Source: Vallicoccus soli (lineage in GTDB: Bacteria; Actinomycetota; Actinomycetes; Motilibacterales; Motilibacteraceae). Taken from it: a stretch of 64,000 bases of DNA. The notes beneath the pieces were generated by a model. The model worked only from the letters and a program-made list of their open reading frames with translations. It was not told the DNA's origin and ran no database searches. A program made the translations under genes and the position numbers. Location: positions 27,026 through 91,025 of the forward strand of contig NZ_QZEZ01000011.1 of NCBI RefSeq assembly GCF_003594885.1, read 5' to 3'. Shown here in pieces: positions 56,041 through 63,998 of this stretch; positions within the stretch are counted from its first letter, which is position 1; every line of letters starts with the position of its first letter.

Positions 56041-56604
56041 CTAGCGGCGGGCTCGGCGCGCCCGCGCCATGATGGCGAGGACCACCTCGGTCTTGGCGTC
56101 GGCGTAGTCGTTCGTGTCGTCCCACCGCCGGCCCATCAGGTGCCGCTTCGTGCGCTCGTAGAGCGCGCGGTCGTCCGCGTCGGACCGCAGGTGGTCGCGC
56201 AGCAGGAGGTAGGCGTCCACGGCGGGGTCGCCCCGCCCGTAGACGTGCACGTGGACGTCGCGCGCCCCGGTGCGCACGAGGCGGTGCCGCGGCTCGCGGA
56301 CCCGCAGCTGGTACCCCGCGGCCAGCAGGGGGTCGAGGTAGTCCTCCTCGGCGGTGATGTCGTCCACCACGACGACGACGTCGACGACCGGCTTCGCCGC
56401 CAGCCCGGGGACGGACGTCGACCCGATGTGCTCGACCTCGACGTCCTGCCCGTCCAGCGCGGCGAGGATCCGCCGGCGGTGCTCCTCGTACACGCCCGCC
56501 CAGCGCTCGTCGTGGTCCTGCAGGCCGACCGCGAGCGCCTCGGCGCCCCCGACGACCTCGACCGTCGTGACGTCCGGCCGGCGCGACCCCCAGTCCCCGC
56601 TCAC
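56041..56604 (-). CDS. GrpB family nucleotidyltransferase-like protein
   Basis: 187-residue GrpB/UPF0157 protein. The signature VEHIGSTSVPGLAAKPVVDV (about 52-71) is clear, and the DVVVVV acidic strand fits a nucleotidyltransferase fold. It starts with GTG in a GTGA overlap with the upstream XRE-type regulator, so the two are co-translated. The family is sometimes fused to CoaE, but here the domain stands alone. The function is unknown. Confidence 0.9.
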   Translation of the reverse strand: MSGDWGSRRPDVTTVEVVGGAEALAVGLQDHDERWAGVYEEHRRRILAALDGQDVEVEHIGSTSVPGLAAKPVVDVVVVVDDITAEEDYLDPLLAAGYQLRVREPRHRLVRTGARDVHVHVYGRGDPAVDAYLLLRDHLRSDADDRALYERTKRHLMGRRWDDTNDYADAKTEVVLAIMARARRARR

Positions 56605-57434
56605 CGGCGCGTCCCCGCAGCGGTCGCACCGGGCAGGAGCCGGGCGAGGACGCCCGCGCTGGCGTCGTCGCTCGGGTAGAACGACTCGACGGTCAGCTCG
56701 TCCAGGGTGACGTCGCCCGCCGTGGACAGGGCTGCGGCGATGCTGAACATCGACACGGTGCTCTCGCCGACCCGCAGCACCATCGGCAGGACCGTGTCGT
56801 GCTCGGACGGCTCGGACGGCTCGGGCCCCTCGCCCGCGGGGGCCGGGTAGGCGCGCACCTCGGACCGCAGCGAGCGCAGACGGTCGTCGCCGGTCGCCGC
56901 GATGCGCCGGTCCAGCTGCAGCAGCAGGTGCGCGCGCCACCGGGGCAGGTTGAGCAGGCGCGGTGCGAGGCCGCGGGAGTGCAGGGTGAGGCGCAGCACG
57001 TTCAGCGGCGGCTCGAGCAGGTCCGGCGCGACACCGTCGAGCAGGGCCGGTACGGCGGCGTTGGCGTCGACGACCTCCCACCACCGGTTGAGCACGACGG
57101 CGGGGTAGGGCTCGTGCCGGTCCAGGACGAGCCGCAGCGCGGCCGCCACGTGCGCCAGGGCTGCCGCCTCCAGCGCCCGTTCGGGGTAGACGGGCGCGTG
57201 GCCGGCCGCGAGCAGGGCCTCGTTGCGCTCCCGCAGCGGGATCTGCAGGTGCTCGCCCAGTCGCAGGACCATCTCGGAGGACGGCCGCGCGCGCCCGGTC
57301 TCGATGCAGCTCAGGTGGCGCGTGGACACGTCGCAGCGCGCCGACAGCTCCAGCTGGCTCAGCCGCCTCTCCTGCCGCCACCGGCGCAGCAGCTCGCCGA
57401 CCGCTCGCCCACGCACGGGTACCCCACCGATCAC
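56601..57434 (-). CDS. Helix-turn-helix (XRE) regulator with MmyB-like ligand domain
   Basis: 277-residue regulator. The N-terminal XRE helix-turn-helix (LSQLELSARCDVSTRHLSCI near 25-44) is followed by the MmyB-like PAS-related domain. That domain shows NRWWEVVDANAAV near 116, then LRLTLHSRGLAPRLLN. Such proteins are common in actinobacteria and often sense fatty acids. GTG 57434 is six bases from TAGCGT, so probably leaderless. It is coupled to the GrpB gene by a four-base overlap. Confidence 0.87.
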   Translation of the reverse strand: MIGGVPVRGRAVGELLRRWRQERRLSQLELSARCDVSTRHLSCIETGRARPSSEMVLRLGEHLQIPLRERNEALLAAGHAPVYPERALEAAALAHVAAALRLVLDRHEPYPAVVLNRWWEVVDANAAVPALLDGVAPDLLEPPLNVLRLTLHSRGLAPRLLNLPRWRAHLLLQLDRRIAATGDDRLRSLRSEVRAYPAPAGEGPEPSEPSEHDTVLPMVLRVGESTVSMFSIAAALSTAGDVTLDELTVESFYPSDDASAGVLARLLPGATAAGTRR

Positions 57435-57440
57435 AGCTGG

Positions 57441-57446
57441 ACGCTA
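57441..57446 (-). promoter_or_regulatory. Leaderless -10 element (TAGCGT) for XRE regulator
   Basis: Minus-strand TAGCGT, six bases, then GTG 57434. Confidence 0.5.
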
Positions 57447-57654
57447 GCCCCCCGCCCGCACGGCCACCATGACCTGCGAGGTCATCGACAGGACGCCGCG
57501 TGCTCGGCTCGTATGGGGTCGGCCGCCGCAGGGGTGGCCGAGGACCGGGGATCGGAGACGACGTGGACGTGCGAGAGACGGCCGACCGCAGCAGTGCCGG
57601 GCGGGGCGCGAACGGCCCCCGACCGGTGGGGCGCGCCCTGGACCAGGTGCCCGC

Positions 57655-58020
57655 ATGACCGCGTACGCCCTGGCCCGCCTGCAGCGGCCCGCCGAGCCGG
57701 TCCACCCCGAGGTGCTGGACTACCTGCGGGAGATCGACGGCACCCTCGAGCCGTTCGGCGGGCGCTTCCTCGTCCACGGCGCGCCCGTCGACGTCCGCGA
57801 GGGCGACTGGCAGGGCGACGTCGTCCTCATCGCCTTCCCCGACCTGGCCTCCGCGCGGGCGTGGTACGGGTCGCCGGCCTACGTGGCCATCAGGCGCTGG
57901 CGCACGGACCACATCGCGGGCGACGCCGTGCTCGTCGACGGCGTGGGTCCGGGCCACCGGGCGACCGACCTGACGGCCGCGCTCTCCGCCCCGGCCGACC
58001 CGGGCCGGCCGCCGCGCTGA
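57655..58020 (+). CDS. DUF1330 family protein
   Basis: 121-residue dimeric alpha/beta-barrel (ferredoxin-like) protein. DUF1330 motifs are GGRFLVHGAP and VLIAFPDLASARAWYGSPAY (about 61-80). The ATG 57655 lacks a clear ribosome site. The upstream 220 bases hold no gene, and an in-frame extension there is basic low-complexity sequence. The function of DUF1330 is unknown; antibiotic monooxygenase-like fold. Confidence 0.83.
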   Translation: MTAYALARLQRPAEPVHPEVLDYLREIDGTLEPFGGRFLVHGAPVDVREGDWQGDVVLIAFPDLASARAWYGSPAYVAIRRWRTDHIAGDAVLVDGVGPGHRATDLTAALSAPADPGRPPR

Positions 58021-58090
58021 CCCGTCGACCACCCCTGACCCGTGCGCCGGCGGACCCCCGACGGGGGCCCTGGCCGGCGCCGGGCAGGGG

Positions 58091-58600
58091 TCACGGCGTC
58101 GGGGGAGCGCCGGGGCCGAGCTCCACCGTCTCGTTCTCCCCGACGTCGGGGCGCTGGCCCTTGACCTTGCTGGTGGCCAGGGCGATGAGGTTGGTGACGG
58201 CACCGCCCGGGGTGTCCCAGTACTCCGCGCTCTCGGCGTGCACCCTGATGAGGGCCAGGCCGGGCGTGCCAGGGCCGTCCGGGAACCACGCCTGCAGAGC
58301 GGGGTTCCACAGCTCCTCGGCCTTGGCCCGGTCCTGCACGACCTCCGCGGTGCCCGCCAGGGAGAGCCAGGTGTCGCGGCTGGCGAAGGCCGCGTTGACG
58401 TGCGCCCCGTGCTGGATCTCGTGGACCTTGGGGGAGTCGCCGTCGGAGGCGAACCACAGGTCGCCGTCGAAGCGGACCTGCTGCACGGCCATGGGGCGGC
58501 TCACCAGGCGCCCGTCGTCGGCCACGGTGGTCAGCATGCAGGTCTTGATGTCCTTGATGATGTCGGCGACCTTCTCGACGCCGCTGCGCTCGTCAGCCAC
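58091..58600 (-). CDS. Pyridoxamine 5'-phosphate oxidase-like stress protein
   Basis: 169-residue split-barrel flavin/heme-binding type protein of the general stress protein 26 family. It shows VADIIKDIKTCMLTTVADDG at the N-terminus, RPMAVQQVRFDGDLWF, and the late ALIRVHAESAEYWDT. It is likely cytoplasmic and binds FMN or F420-like cofactors; enzymatic activity is unproven. Starts with GTG. It is a single-gene unit facing DUF1330. Confidence 0.88.
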   Translation of the reverse strand: MADERSGVEKVADIIKDIKTCMLTTVADDGRLVSRPMAVQQVRFDGDLWFASDGDSPKVHEIQHGAHVNAAFASRDTWLSLAGTAEVVQDRAKAEELWNPALQAWFPDGPGTPGLALIRVHAESAEYWDTPGGAVTNLIALATSKVKGQRPDVGENETVELGPGAPPTP

Positions 58601-58747
58601 GAGGGCTCTCCTGTCCGTCGGGTGCTCGAAGGCCTTCGGGTCGAGACGCTAGGTGCGGGGACCCGTGACGGCAACAGCCGCGTCGTACGGCCCCCGGCGC
58701 AGGCGCACCTCCGGTCCGGACGCCCTGCCCATGACCGGTACCGGGGC

Positions 58748-59677
58748 TCACCGCGCCGGCCGCAGCACCCCGAGGAGCCGTACGACGCCCTCCCCGTGGG
58801 TGGCGTCGAGCTCCTCCTGCAGGGACGCGAACGCGACCGGGACGGTCAGCTCGACCTGCCCCGCCGCCTCCGTGACGCTCGAGGACAGGGCGCCGTGCCG
58901 GCCGGTGAGCTCGTCCTGGAGCGCGTACAGCTCCGCCCGTGTGCGCTGCGCCCTGCTGACGCACAGCGGTCCGCCCCACTCCTCGCGCAGGGCGGCCTCG
59001 AGCGCGGCGGGGTCGCCCGTCGTGCTCACGTTGAGCACCAGCTGCTGCGGCGAGCCCGGGGAGGGCTCAGCGCCAGGCTCGTCGGCTTGCACTGGGAGGA
59101 GCTGGTCGAGCCACACGCCACCCAGGTGCTCCGACTCCTCGGCCCGCGCGACGGCCCGCTGCAGCGCGGCCTCGTCGGCGCGGGACGCGTCGGTGGGTCG
59201 CCACCCGCCCTCGGGCTCCGGGCACGGGCTGGCGAAGGGGTCCTCGGCGTCGCCCAGCGGGTCCGCGGTGGACGGCGGGGCGGGGACCGCCCGCTCGACG
59301 ACGAAGGCCCCGCCCTCCAGGCGCCCGGTGACCTCGTAGTCGCCCCAGGTCGTGCCGCCGGCGCTCTCGTACGAGCCCCCGGGCTGCGCGCCCCAGTCCC
59401 ACCCGGGCAGGGCCGGGCCGCCGCACTGCGGGGGGAACGACTCCTGGACGCCGCCGAGGCACAGCTCGGGCCCGAGGTGCCCGCTCTCGAGGACGAGGGC
59501 GCGGGTGCGCAGGAGGCCGTCGTACCCGTCGGGCACCAGGTCGGCGGGCGGTGCCGAGCGCACGGCAGGCGGCCGCGGTGCTCCGGTCGGGCTCGTGCCG
59601 CCGCACGCCGCCAGGAGCGGTGCTGCCACCAGCAGCCCCGCCGCCAGCAGGGCAGCCCGCGAGCCCGAGGTCACCAC
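58748..59677 (-). CDS. Hypothetical secreted lipoprotein
   Basis: 309-residue protein with signal peptide ending in lipobox LAAC at residue 25. The mature part shows cysteines in ELCLGGVQESFPPQCGG and SPCPEPEGG, a pattern seen in undescribed actinobacterial lipoproteins. The C-terminal third (LVLNVSTTGDPAALEAALRE) looks like an alpha/beta domain for extracellular binding. It begins with tandem GTG codons, either may be used. No family is recognised. It is a single gene whose start lies 84 bases downstream of the rhodanese gene stop, on the same strand. Confidence 0.72.
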   Translation of the reverse strand: MVTSGSRAALLAAGLLVAAPLLAACGGTSPTGAPRPPAVRSAPPADLVPDGYDGLLRTRALVLESGHLGPELCLGGVQESFPPQCGGPALPGWDWGAQPGGSYESAGGTTWGDYEVTGRLEGGAFVVERAVPAPPSTADPLGDAEDPFASPCPEPEGGWRPTDASRADEAALQRAVARAEESEHLGGVWLDQLLPVQADEPGAEPSPGSPQQLVLNVSTTGDPAALEAALREEWGGPLCVSRAQRTRAELYALQDELTGRHGALSSSVTEAAGQVELTVPVAFASLQEELDATHGEGVVRLLGVLRPAR

Positions 59678-59761
59678 GGGCCTGGGACGCGCCGCGCGCT
59701 CGCACGGTTCCGGCCGCCTCCTGCGGAGGCCCTCGTACGGCGGCAGGTCCGGCGAGCCCGA

Positions 59762-60187
59762 TCACGGCACCTGGACGGGGGCGACGAGCTCGTCCGGGGC
59801 CCGCCGCGACCGCCCGGTGCCGGTGACGACCGCGAGCCCTTCGCGGGCCCAGTACTCGAAGCCACCGATCAGCTCCTTCACCCGGGTGTAGCCCATCGAG
59901 GCGAGGGTCGAGGCGGCCTTGGTGGCACCGTTGCAGCCCGGGCCCCAGCAGTAGACGACGATCGGCGCGTCCAGGTCCGGTGCCAGGTCCCCGATGCGGT
60001 CCCGCACCTGCCCACCGGGCAGGTGCACCGCCCCGGGGATGCGGCCCTGCTCCCAGCTCGCGTCCGAGCGCACGTCGAGCACCAGCGGCCCGGCGCCGCC
60101 GGCGCGGGCCGACGCCAGGTCGGCCGGGTCGGTCTGGTGGGCCAGCTTGGCGGCGAAGAAGTCCACGGCGGAGATCGAGGTCGGCAT
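59762..60187 (-). CDS. Rhodanese domain protein
   Basis: 141-residue single rhodanese domain. The active loop YCWGPGCNGATKAA (about 91-104) carries the catalytic cysteine. The N-terminal VLDVRSDASWEQGRIPGA also fits. Such proteins move sulfane sulfur. An ATG nine bases upstream (60196) is an alternative start. It is divergent from an Lrp-type regulator, with 94 bases between starts, suggesting it is controlled by that protein. Confidence 0.88.
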   Translation of the reverse strand: MPTSISAVDFFAAKLAHQTDPADLASARAGGAGPLVLDVRSDASWEQGRIPGAVHLPGGQVRDRIGDLAPDLDAPIVVYCWGPGCNGATKAASTLASMGYTRVKELIGGFEYWAREGLAVVTGTGRSRRAPDELVAPVQVP

Positions 60188-60268
60188 GCGCACCATCGAA
60201 CCGGGACGGGACCGGGGGGACCAGCGCGATCCCACGGCCTGCACGCCGTCGCGCCGCTGATCCGCTGG

Positions 60269-60274
60269 TACTTT
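60269..60274 (+). promoter_or_regulatory. Leaderless -10 element (TACTTT) for Lrp regulator
   Basis: TACTTT, seven bases, then GTG 60282. Confidence 0.5.
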
Positions 60275-60281
60275 CCCGGTC

Positions 60282-60740
60282 GTGGCGACGAATCCGCGGC
60301 CGTCCCTCGATGCGACCGACCGGAGCATCCTCGAGAAGCTCCAGCGCGACGGCCGGACCAGCGTCGCGGACCTGGCCCGTGCGATCAACCTGTCCGCGAG
60401 CGCCACCGCCGAGCGGCTGCGCCGCCTCACCGACACCGGGGTGATCACCGGCTACAGCGCCACCCTGGACCCCGAGGCGCTGGGGTACTCGGTGACCGCG
60501 TTCGTGCGCCTGGCGTACCCCACGGGTAACTACAAGCCGTTCCACGACCTGCTCGCGGTCACCCCCGAGGTGGTCGAGGCCCACCACGTCACCGGCGACG
60601 ACTGCTTCGTCCTCAAGGTCCTCGCCCGCTCGATGCGCGACCTGGAGCGCATCACCGGCGGGCTGGCGACGCTGGGCAGCATCACCACCAGCGTCGTCTA
60701 CTCCAGCCCGCTGCCGCACCGACCCCTCGAGCCCGCGTAG
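60282..60740 (+). CDS. Lrp/AsnC family transcriptional regulator
   Basis: 152-residue regulator with N-terminal winged helix-turn-helix (LDATDRSILEKLQRDGR, NLSASATAERLRRL near 37-50) and a C-terminal RAM ligand domain (VVEAHHVTGDDCFVLKV). The family senses amino acids; those next to rhodanese or desulfidase genes often respond to cysteine. The gene is divergent from the rhodanese gene, and the starts share a 94-base control region. The cysteine link is inference from context. Confidence 0.92.
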   Translation: MATNPRPSLDATDRSILEKLQRDGRTSVADLARAINLSASATAERLRRLTDTGVITGYSATLDPEALGYSVTAFVRLAYPTGNYKPFHDLLAVTPEVVEAHHVTGDDCFVLKVLARSMRDLERITGGLATLGSITTSVVYSSPLPHRPLEPA

Positions 60741-60864
60741 CGGCGCGAGGCCGGACCGGGCCCGTCCTCCGGGGGAGCGAGCTCCGCTACCTCGGCGCGG
60801 CCCGAGCGGCGTCGACGACGAGGAACGGACTCCCGGGCTCCCGCACGAGGACCGCCCCGCGGGT

Positions 60865-61254
60865 TCAGGTGGCGGCGCGCTCCGCATCGCTGCGCAGGAT
60901 GCAGAACTCGTTCCCCTCGGGGTCGGCGAGCACCACCCATCCCGGACCGTCGGGCTCGCGCAGGTCCCGCACGATGCTGGCGCCGAGCCCGAGCAGGCGC
61001 GCCAGCTCCTCGTCCCGGGTGCCGGTCGCGGGGACGAGGTCCAGGTGCAGCCGGTTCTTGACCTGCTTCGGTTCGGGGACCTCGATGAACAGCAACCGCT
61101 GCGAACCGTCGGGGGACATGATCAGGCACTCCTCGTCCCCGGGCGCGTCCGGCTGCTCCGGGTCGCCGGCGAAACCGAGCACCTGACCCCAGAACACGGA
61201 CTGCGCGTAGGCGTCGGTCGCGTCGAAGGACGTGTGCGAGATCAGCGACGTCAC
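60865..61254 (-). CDS. Glyoxalase/VOC family protein
   Basis: 129-residue VOC superfamily protein with paired beta-alpha-beta-beta-beta modules (SHTSFDATDAYAQSVFWGQV, NRLHLDLVP, WVVLADPEGNEFCIL). The metal-ligand positions H and E are in place (RLHLDL, EFCIL). GTG 61254 has GGGGAG just upstream and TAGGGT at 61268-61263. Function could be dioxygenase- or resistance-like; nothing decides between them. Confidence 0.85.
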   Translation of the reverse strand: MTSLISHTSFDATDAYAQSVFWGQVLGFAGDPEQPDAPGDEECLIMSPDGSQRLLFIEVPEPKQVKNRLHLDLVPATGTRDEELARLLGLGASIVRDLREPDGPGWVVLADPEGNEFCILRSDAERAAT

Positions 61255-61262
61255 GGCTCCCC

Positions 61263-61268
61263 ACCCTA
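61263..61268 (-). promoter_or_regulatory. -10 element (TAGGGT) for VOC protein
   Basis: Minus-strand TAGGGT, eight bases including GGGGAG, then GTG 61254. Confidence 0.45.
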
Positions 61269-61384
61269 GAGGGCTGCGGTGTCGACGGAACCTCCTCCGG
61301 TGCCGGCGCCGTCCGCGACGGACCGATGAGTCCGGGTCGCGACCACCGTCTACCCGTCGACGGACCATCGAGCTGGAGGACGCC

Positions 61385-61831
61385 ATGGCGACCCGCCCCA
61401 TCGAGAAGCAGATCGACGTCGACGCCCCGCGCGAGCGCGTGTGGGAGGTCCTGACCGGCGACGCCACGTACCGGCAGTGGACGGCGGAGTTCGCCGAGGG
61501 GTCGTACGCCGACACCGACTGGCAGGAGGGCGGCGACGTCCGGTTCCTCGGCCCCGACGGGACCGGCCTGGTCGGGCGGGTCGTCGCGAGCCACCGGCCC
61601 GAGCTCCTCGACGTCGAGTACACCGGTGTCGTGGGCGGCGGCAGCGACGACACCGAGAGCGAGCAGGCGCGCCTGTGGGCCGGGACGCACGAGACGTACC
61701 GCCTGGCTGAGGCCGCTGGCGGGACGCACCTGGCGATCTCCGCCCCGATGGAGGACGCCTACTACGACGACATGGCGGCGGCGTGGGACCGCGCGCTGGC
61801 CAGGGTCAAGGAGCTGGCCGAGTCACGGTAG
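61385..61831 (+). CDS. SRPBCC/AHSA1-like domain protein
   Basis: 148-residue START-like fold protein with the typical start KQIDVDAPRERVWEVLTGDA and the WTAEFAEGS and DVRFLGPDGTG strands. The last helix is DMAAAWDRALARVKEL. Members bind hydrophobic ligands or act in stress response. ATG 61385 follows CTGGAGGA at four bases. It is the last clearly typical gene before the less GC-rich end. Confidence 0.88.
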   Translation: MATRPIEKQIDVDAPRERVWEVLTGDATYRQWTAEFAEGSYADTDWQEGGDVRFLGPDGTGLVGRVVASHRPELLDVEYTGVVGGGSDDTESEQARLWAGTHETYRLAEAAGGTHLAISAPMEDAYYDDMAAAWDRALARVKELAESR

Positions 61832-62145
61832 CGGGTCGGCCCGGTGTTCAGGGTCACCTGGGCAGTGGGGATGCTCCTGGGACGGCGCCGAGGTCTTGGT
61901 AGGGGGGGTGCGTGCTCAGGCCGCACGCGCCGCCTGGGCCCCCATCGGCGCCGTGCCCGGCTACCGCGTCGAGCTCGCCCTGGACTCCGTGACGACGGGC
62001 AGGGCTTGGCCCGAGCCCTGACTGCCGGTGACCGGCAACTCTGACCGCTCCGATGCGCGAGCGCGCGCAGCTCGTGGGTCGAACAGCCAGGGCGATGTAC
62101 GAGCATCGCCGGGGACCGCTGCAACCAGGAAGCGGGAGGATCGAC
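61832..62145. other. Gap of about 310 bases, no convincing gene
   Basis: No start with a ribosome site and family match is seen. One plus-strand frame here ends with a plausible protein-like stretch (PGYRVELALDSVTTG) before a stop at 62021, with no proper beginning. It may be a gene remnant. The base composition falls from here on. Confidence 0.5.
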
Positions 62146-62505
62146 GTGCCGTTCTCGGAGTTGGCTCGTCTGTTGCTGCAGGAGCTCGACAGGACGCAGG
62201 GCAGGACGGACATGGGCTTCGCCGTGGCTCTCGAGCGCACGTGGCTCGAGGTCGACGACGGCGGTGAGGCGCTGAGAGTGGTGTATCGGCACCCGCTGCA
62301 CGGAGGGCGTCTCGGGCTCAGGGTCCTGGTCCACGAGGAGCACCGATCCCCGCTGCTGCCCGCTGGCGCTCACCTGGCAGATGTGCTGCGAGTACTACTG
62401 CAGGAGGTCACGGACGCTGTCGGCGAGCCCCTGGGCAGGAGCGCCGGCCTGCTGGTGGTCGATGACGACGGCGTGCAATGGTGGGGTGACGGTTACCCGG
62501 GCTAG
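62146..62505 (+). CDS. Unrecognised small protein
   Basis: 119-residue protein when started at GTG 62146, which has GGGAGG five bases upstream. An upstream ATG (62053) would add 31 residues. The sequence alternates short hydrophobic strands and acidic turns (ERTWLEVDDGGEALRVVYRH, LLVVDDDGVQWWGDG). No signal peptide or transmembrane segment is visible. No family is recognised. Codon bias is weaker than in the flanking genes, which fits recent acquisition. Confidence 0.55.
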   Translation: MPFSELARLLLQELDRTQGRTDMGFAVALERTWLEVDDGGEALRVVYRHPLHGGRLGLRVLVHEEHRSPLLPAGAHLADVLRVLLQEVTDAVGEPLGRSAGLLVVDDDGVQWWGDGYPG

Positions 62506-62571
62506 CTGAGCATTCCCTGCTGGGGCAACCCACGGACTGGCGATCGGACCGAGTGCGGGCCATGCACTGCC

Positions 62572-63012
62572 TCAACTGCCGCTGAGGGGCTGCATGCGCA
62601 CTTCGATCTCGGCCGCGGTGAAGAGCAGGTGCATGGTGGAGGTCGACAGGGCGAAGGTCCCGTTCGAGTCGTCGCACTCGAAGCACGCTACGTGTCGAAG
62701 GGTCACCGGCGGGGTGTCGGGCGCGGCGGCCTCATCCGCGTGGGACAGCACGATCACGTCGAAGAAGCGGAACTCCGCGACCGGCGTCGCGACCGCCTCC
62801 CTGGGTGTCCACGCCGGGTCGTCGTAGAGGAACCGCAGGACCATCGAGGGCGGGGCCGTCGGCTCGTACGTCATGCACTTGAAGGCCATGTCGTGCAGAC
62901 GGACCGGGACACCGCTGGTGGTGGTCAGCTCATACAGGCCGGTACCACCCGCCCGGACCTCTTCAAGGCTCACGCCTCTAAGGCTGATCATGCTGTCCTT
63001 CGCTGTGGTCAT
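62572..63012 (-). CDS. Unrecognised protein of about 146 residues
   Basis: Frame of 146 residues from ATG, with a coherent beta-rich sequence: LYELTTTSGVPVRLHDMAFK, SMVLRFLYDDPAWTP and ATPVAEFRFFDVIVLSHAD. It ends ALSTSTMHLLFTAAEIEVRM. Cysteines occur in FKCM and VACFECDD. It might be a small binding or immunity-type protein, but this is a guess. A possible -10 TAGAGT (63063-63058) lies about 46 bases upstream. No ribosome site is seen. No family is recognised. Confidence 0.6.
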   Translation of the reverse strand: MTTAKDSMISLRGVSLEEVRAGGTGLYELTTTSGVPVRLHDMAFKCMTYEPTAPPSMVLRFLYDDPAWTPREAVATPVAEFRFFDVIVLSHADEAAAPDTPPVTLRHVACFECDDSNGTFALSTSTMHLLFTAAEIEVRMQPLSGS

Positions 63013-63455
63013 GACGACGAAGCGTCATGCCGAAGAGCAGTGCGGTCCTCACGCGCCACTCTAGGCCGCGGTTCCGCAGAGGAACGCCTTGGAGACCAAC
63101 GGGGCTGACCAAGGTCGCTGCACGACCATCCCTGAAGCGGCCACCAACGGAGCCTGGCGGCGATGCCCGCTGTCGTGCTCCTGAGGCTGCGGGCCGCCGA
63201 GGACGCTGCCTTCGAGGAGAGCGCCCATCCTCGCCGCGTCCGTCCCCAACGTCCTCCGGGTGCGGCGGGGACGCTGCCCGTTCGCCCGCTGCGACCTCGC
63301 CCGCGGGTCAGGCCCCGCCCGCCGCTCACCTCCTCGTGCGGCCAGGCCGGTCCGTCGCAGGTCACCCCCGCCGGACCCGCGCGGGTCACCAACGCGGAAC
63401 TGGCCCCACCCCCCTGCTCGCTCAGGCGCTGGTGAGACGCCGCTTGTGAGATCGT
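63013..63455. other. Gap of about 440 bases, no gene recognised
   Basis: Contains the possible TAGAGT promoter for the minus-strand gene at 63012. Short frames on both strands lack ribosome sites and read as low-complexity Arg/Pro/Ala. Nothing is annotated. Confidence 0.5.
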
Positions 63456-63905
63456 GTGGCGGTGACCGGAGCCTGTGAGGTCTGCGGCGGGGACCTCGAG
63501 GGTCGCCTGGTCGGCAGCAGGGCCGTGTGGCGCCACGTGCACCAGCCGGCGCGTGAGCACGAGCCCGTGCTGGCGGGCTTCGAGGGCTCCAAGCGCTCGG
63601 TGAACGGGCCTCGTGCCGAGCGCGCCGTCGGCATCGTCGCCTCCACCGGCAGCGAGGCGGGACTGCTGCGCCAGCGCCTGGGCGAGTTCGCCCGGGCCCG
63701 CGAGGTCCGACAGGCGATCGCGCGCCACGGCTACTTCATCATCGCGACCACCGGTGACCCCGAGGGCGACCCCGACATGGAGTACGTCCGCGACCTGCCG
63801 CGCGGCGCGCCGGAGGCCTACCTCGGCAACCCGGTGCACCCGCACGAGCTCGCCTGCAGCCAGCGCCCGGAGCCGCCTCGCAAGAGGAGGAAGCGTCGCA
63901 GTTAG
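63456..63905 (+). CDS. Unrecognised protein with N-terminal CxxC motif
   Basis: 149-residue frame starting at GTG 63456 (GTG 63462 is an alternative). The N-terminus has CEVCGGDLEGRL followed by WRHVH, together a possible zinc site. The middle is alpha-helical and charged (RQRLGEFARAREVRQAIARH). A strand GYFIIATTGDPEG follows, then a strongly basic tail (RKRRKRRS). No ribosome site is clear. It could bind nucleic acid, but this is a guess from the zinc pair and basic end. No family is recognised. Confidence 0.5.
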   Translation: MAVTGACEVCGGDLEGRLVGSRAVWRHVHQPAREHEPVLAGFEGSKRSVNGPRAERAVGIVASTGSEAGLLRQRLGEFARAREVRQAIARHGYFIIATTGDPEGDPDMEYVRDLPRGAPEAYLGNPVHPHELACSQRPEPPRKRRKRRS

Positions 63906-63965
63906 GCCGCTCCGGGCCGCTTCCGGTCGCTCCGGGCCGCCCCGGAGGCCGCTGCTGACCCCGCT

Positions 63966-63998
<33 letters not shown>

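Noticed and set aside
61844..62044. 66-residue plus-strand frame in the 61.8-62.1 kb gap
   Set aside because: Arg/Gly-rich and without a ribosome site; reads as noise.
63061..63249. 62-residue minus-strand frame in the 63.0-63.4 kb gap
   Set aside because: No ribosome site, no family match, and it contains the candidate promoter of the gene at 63012.
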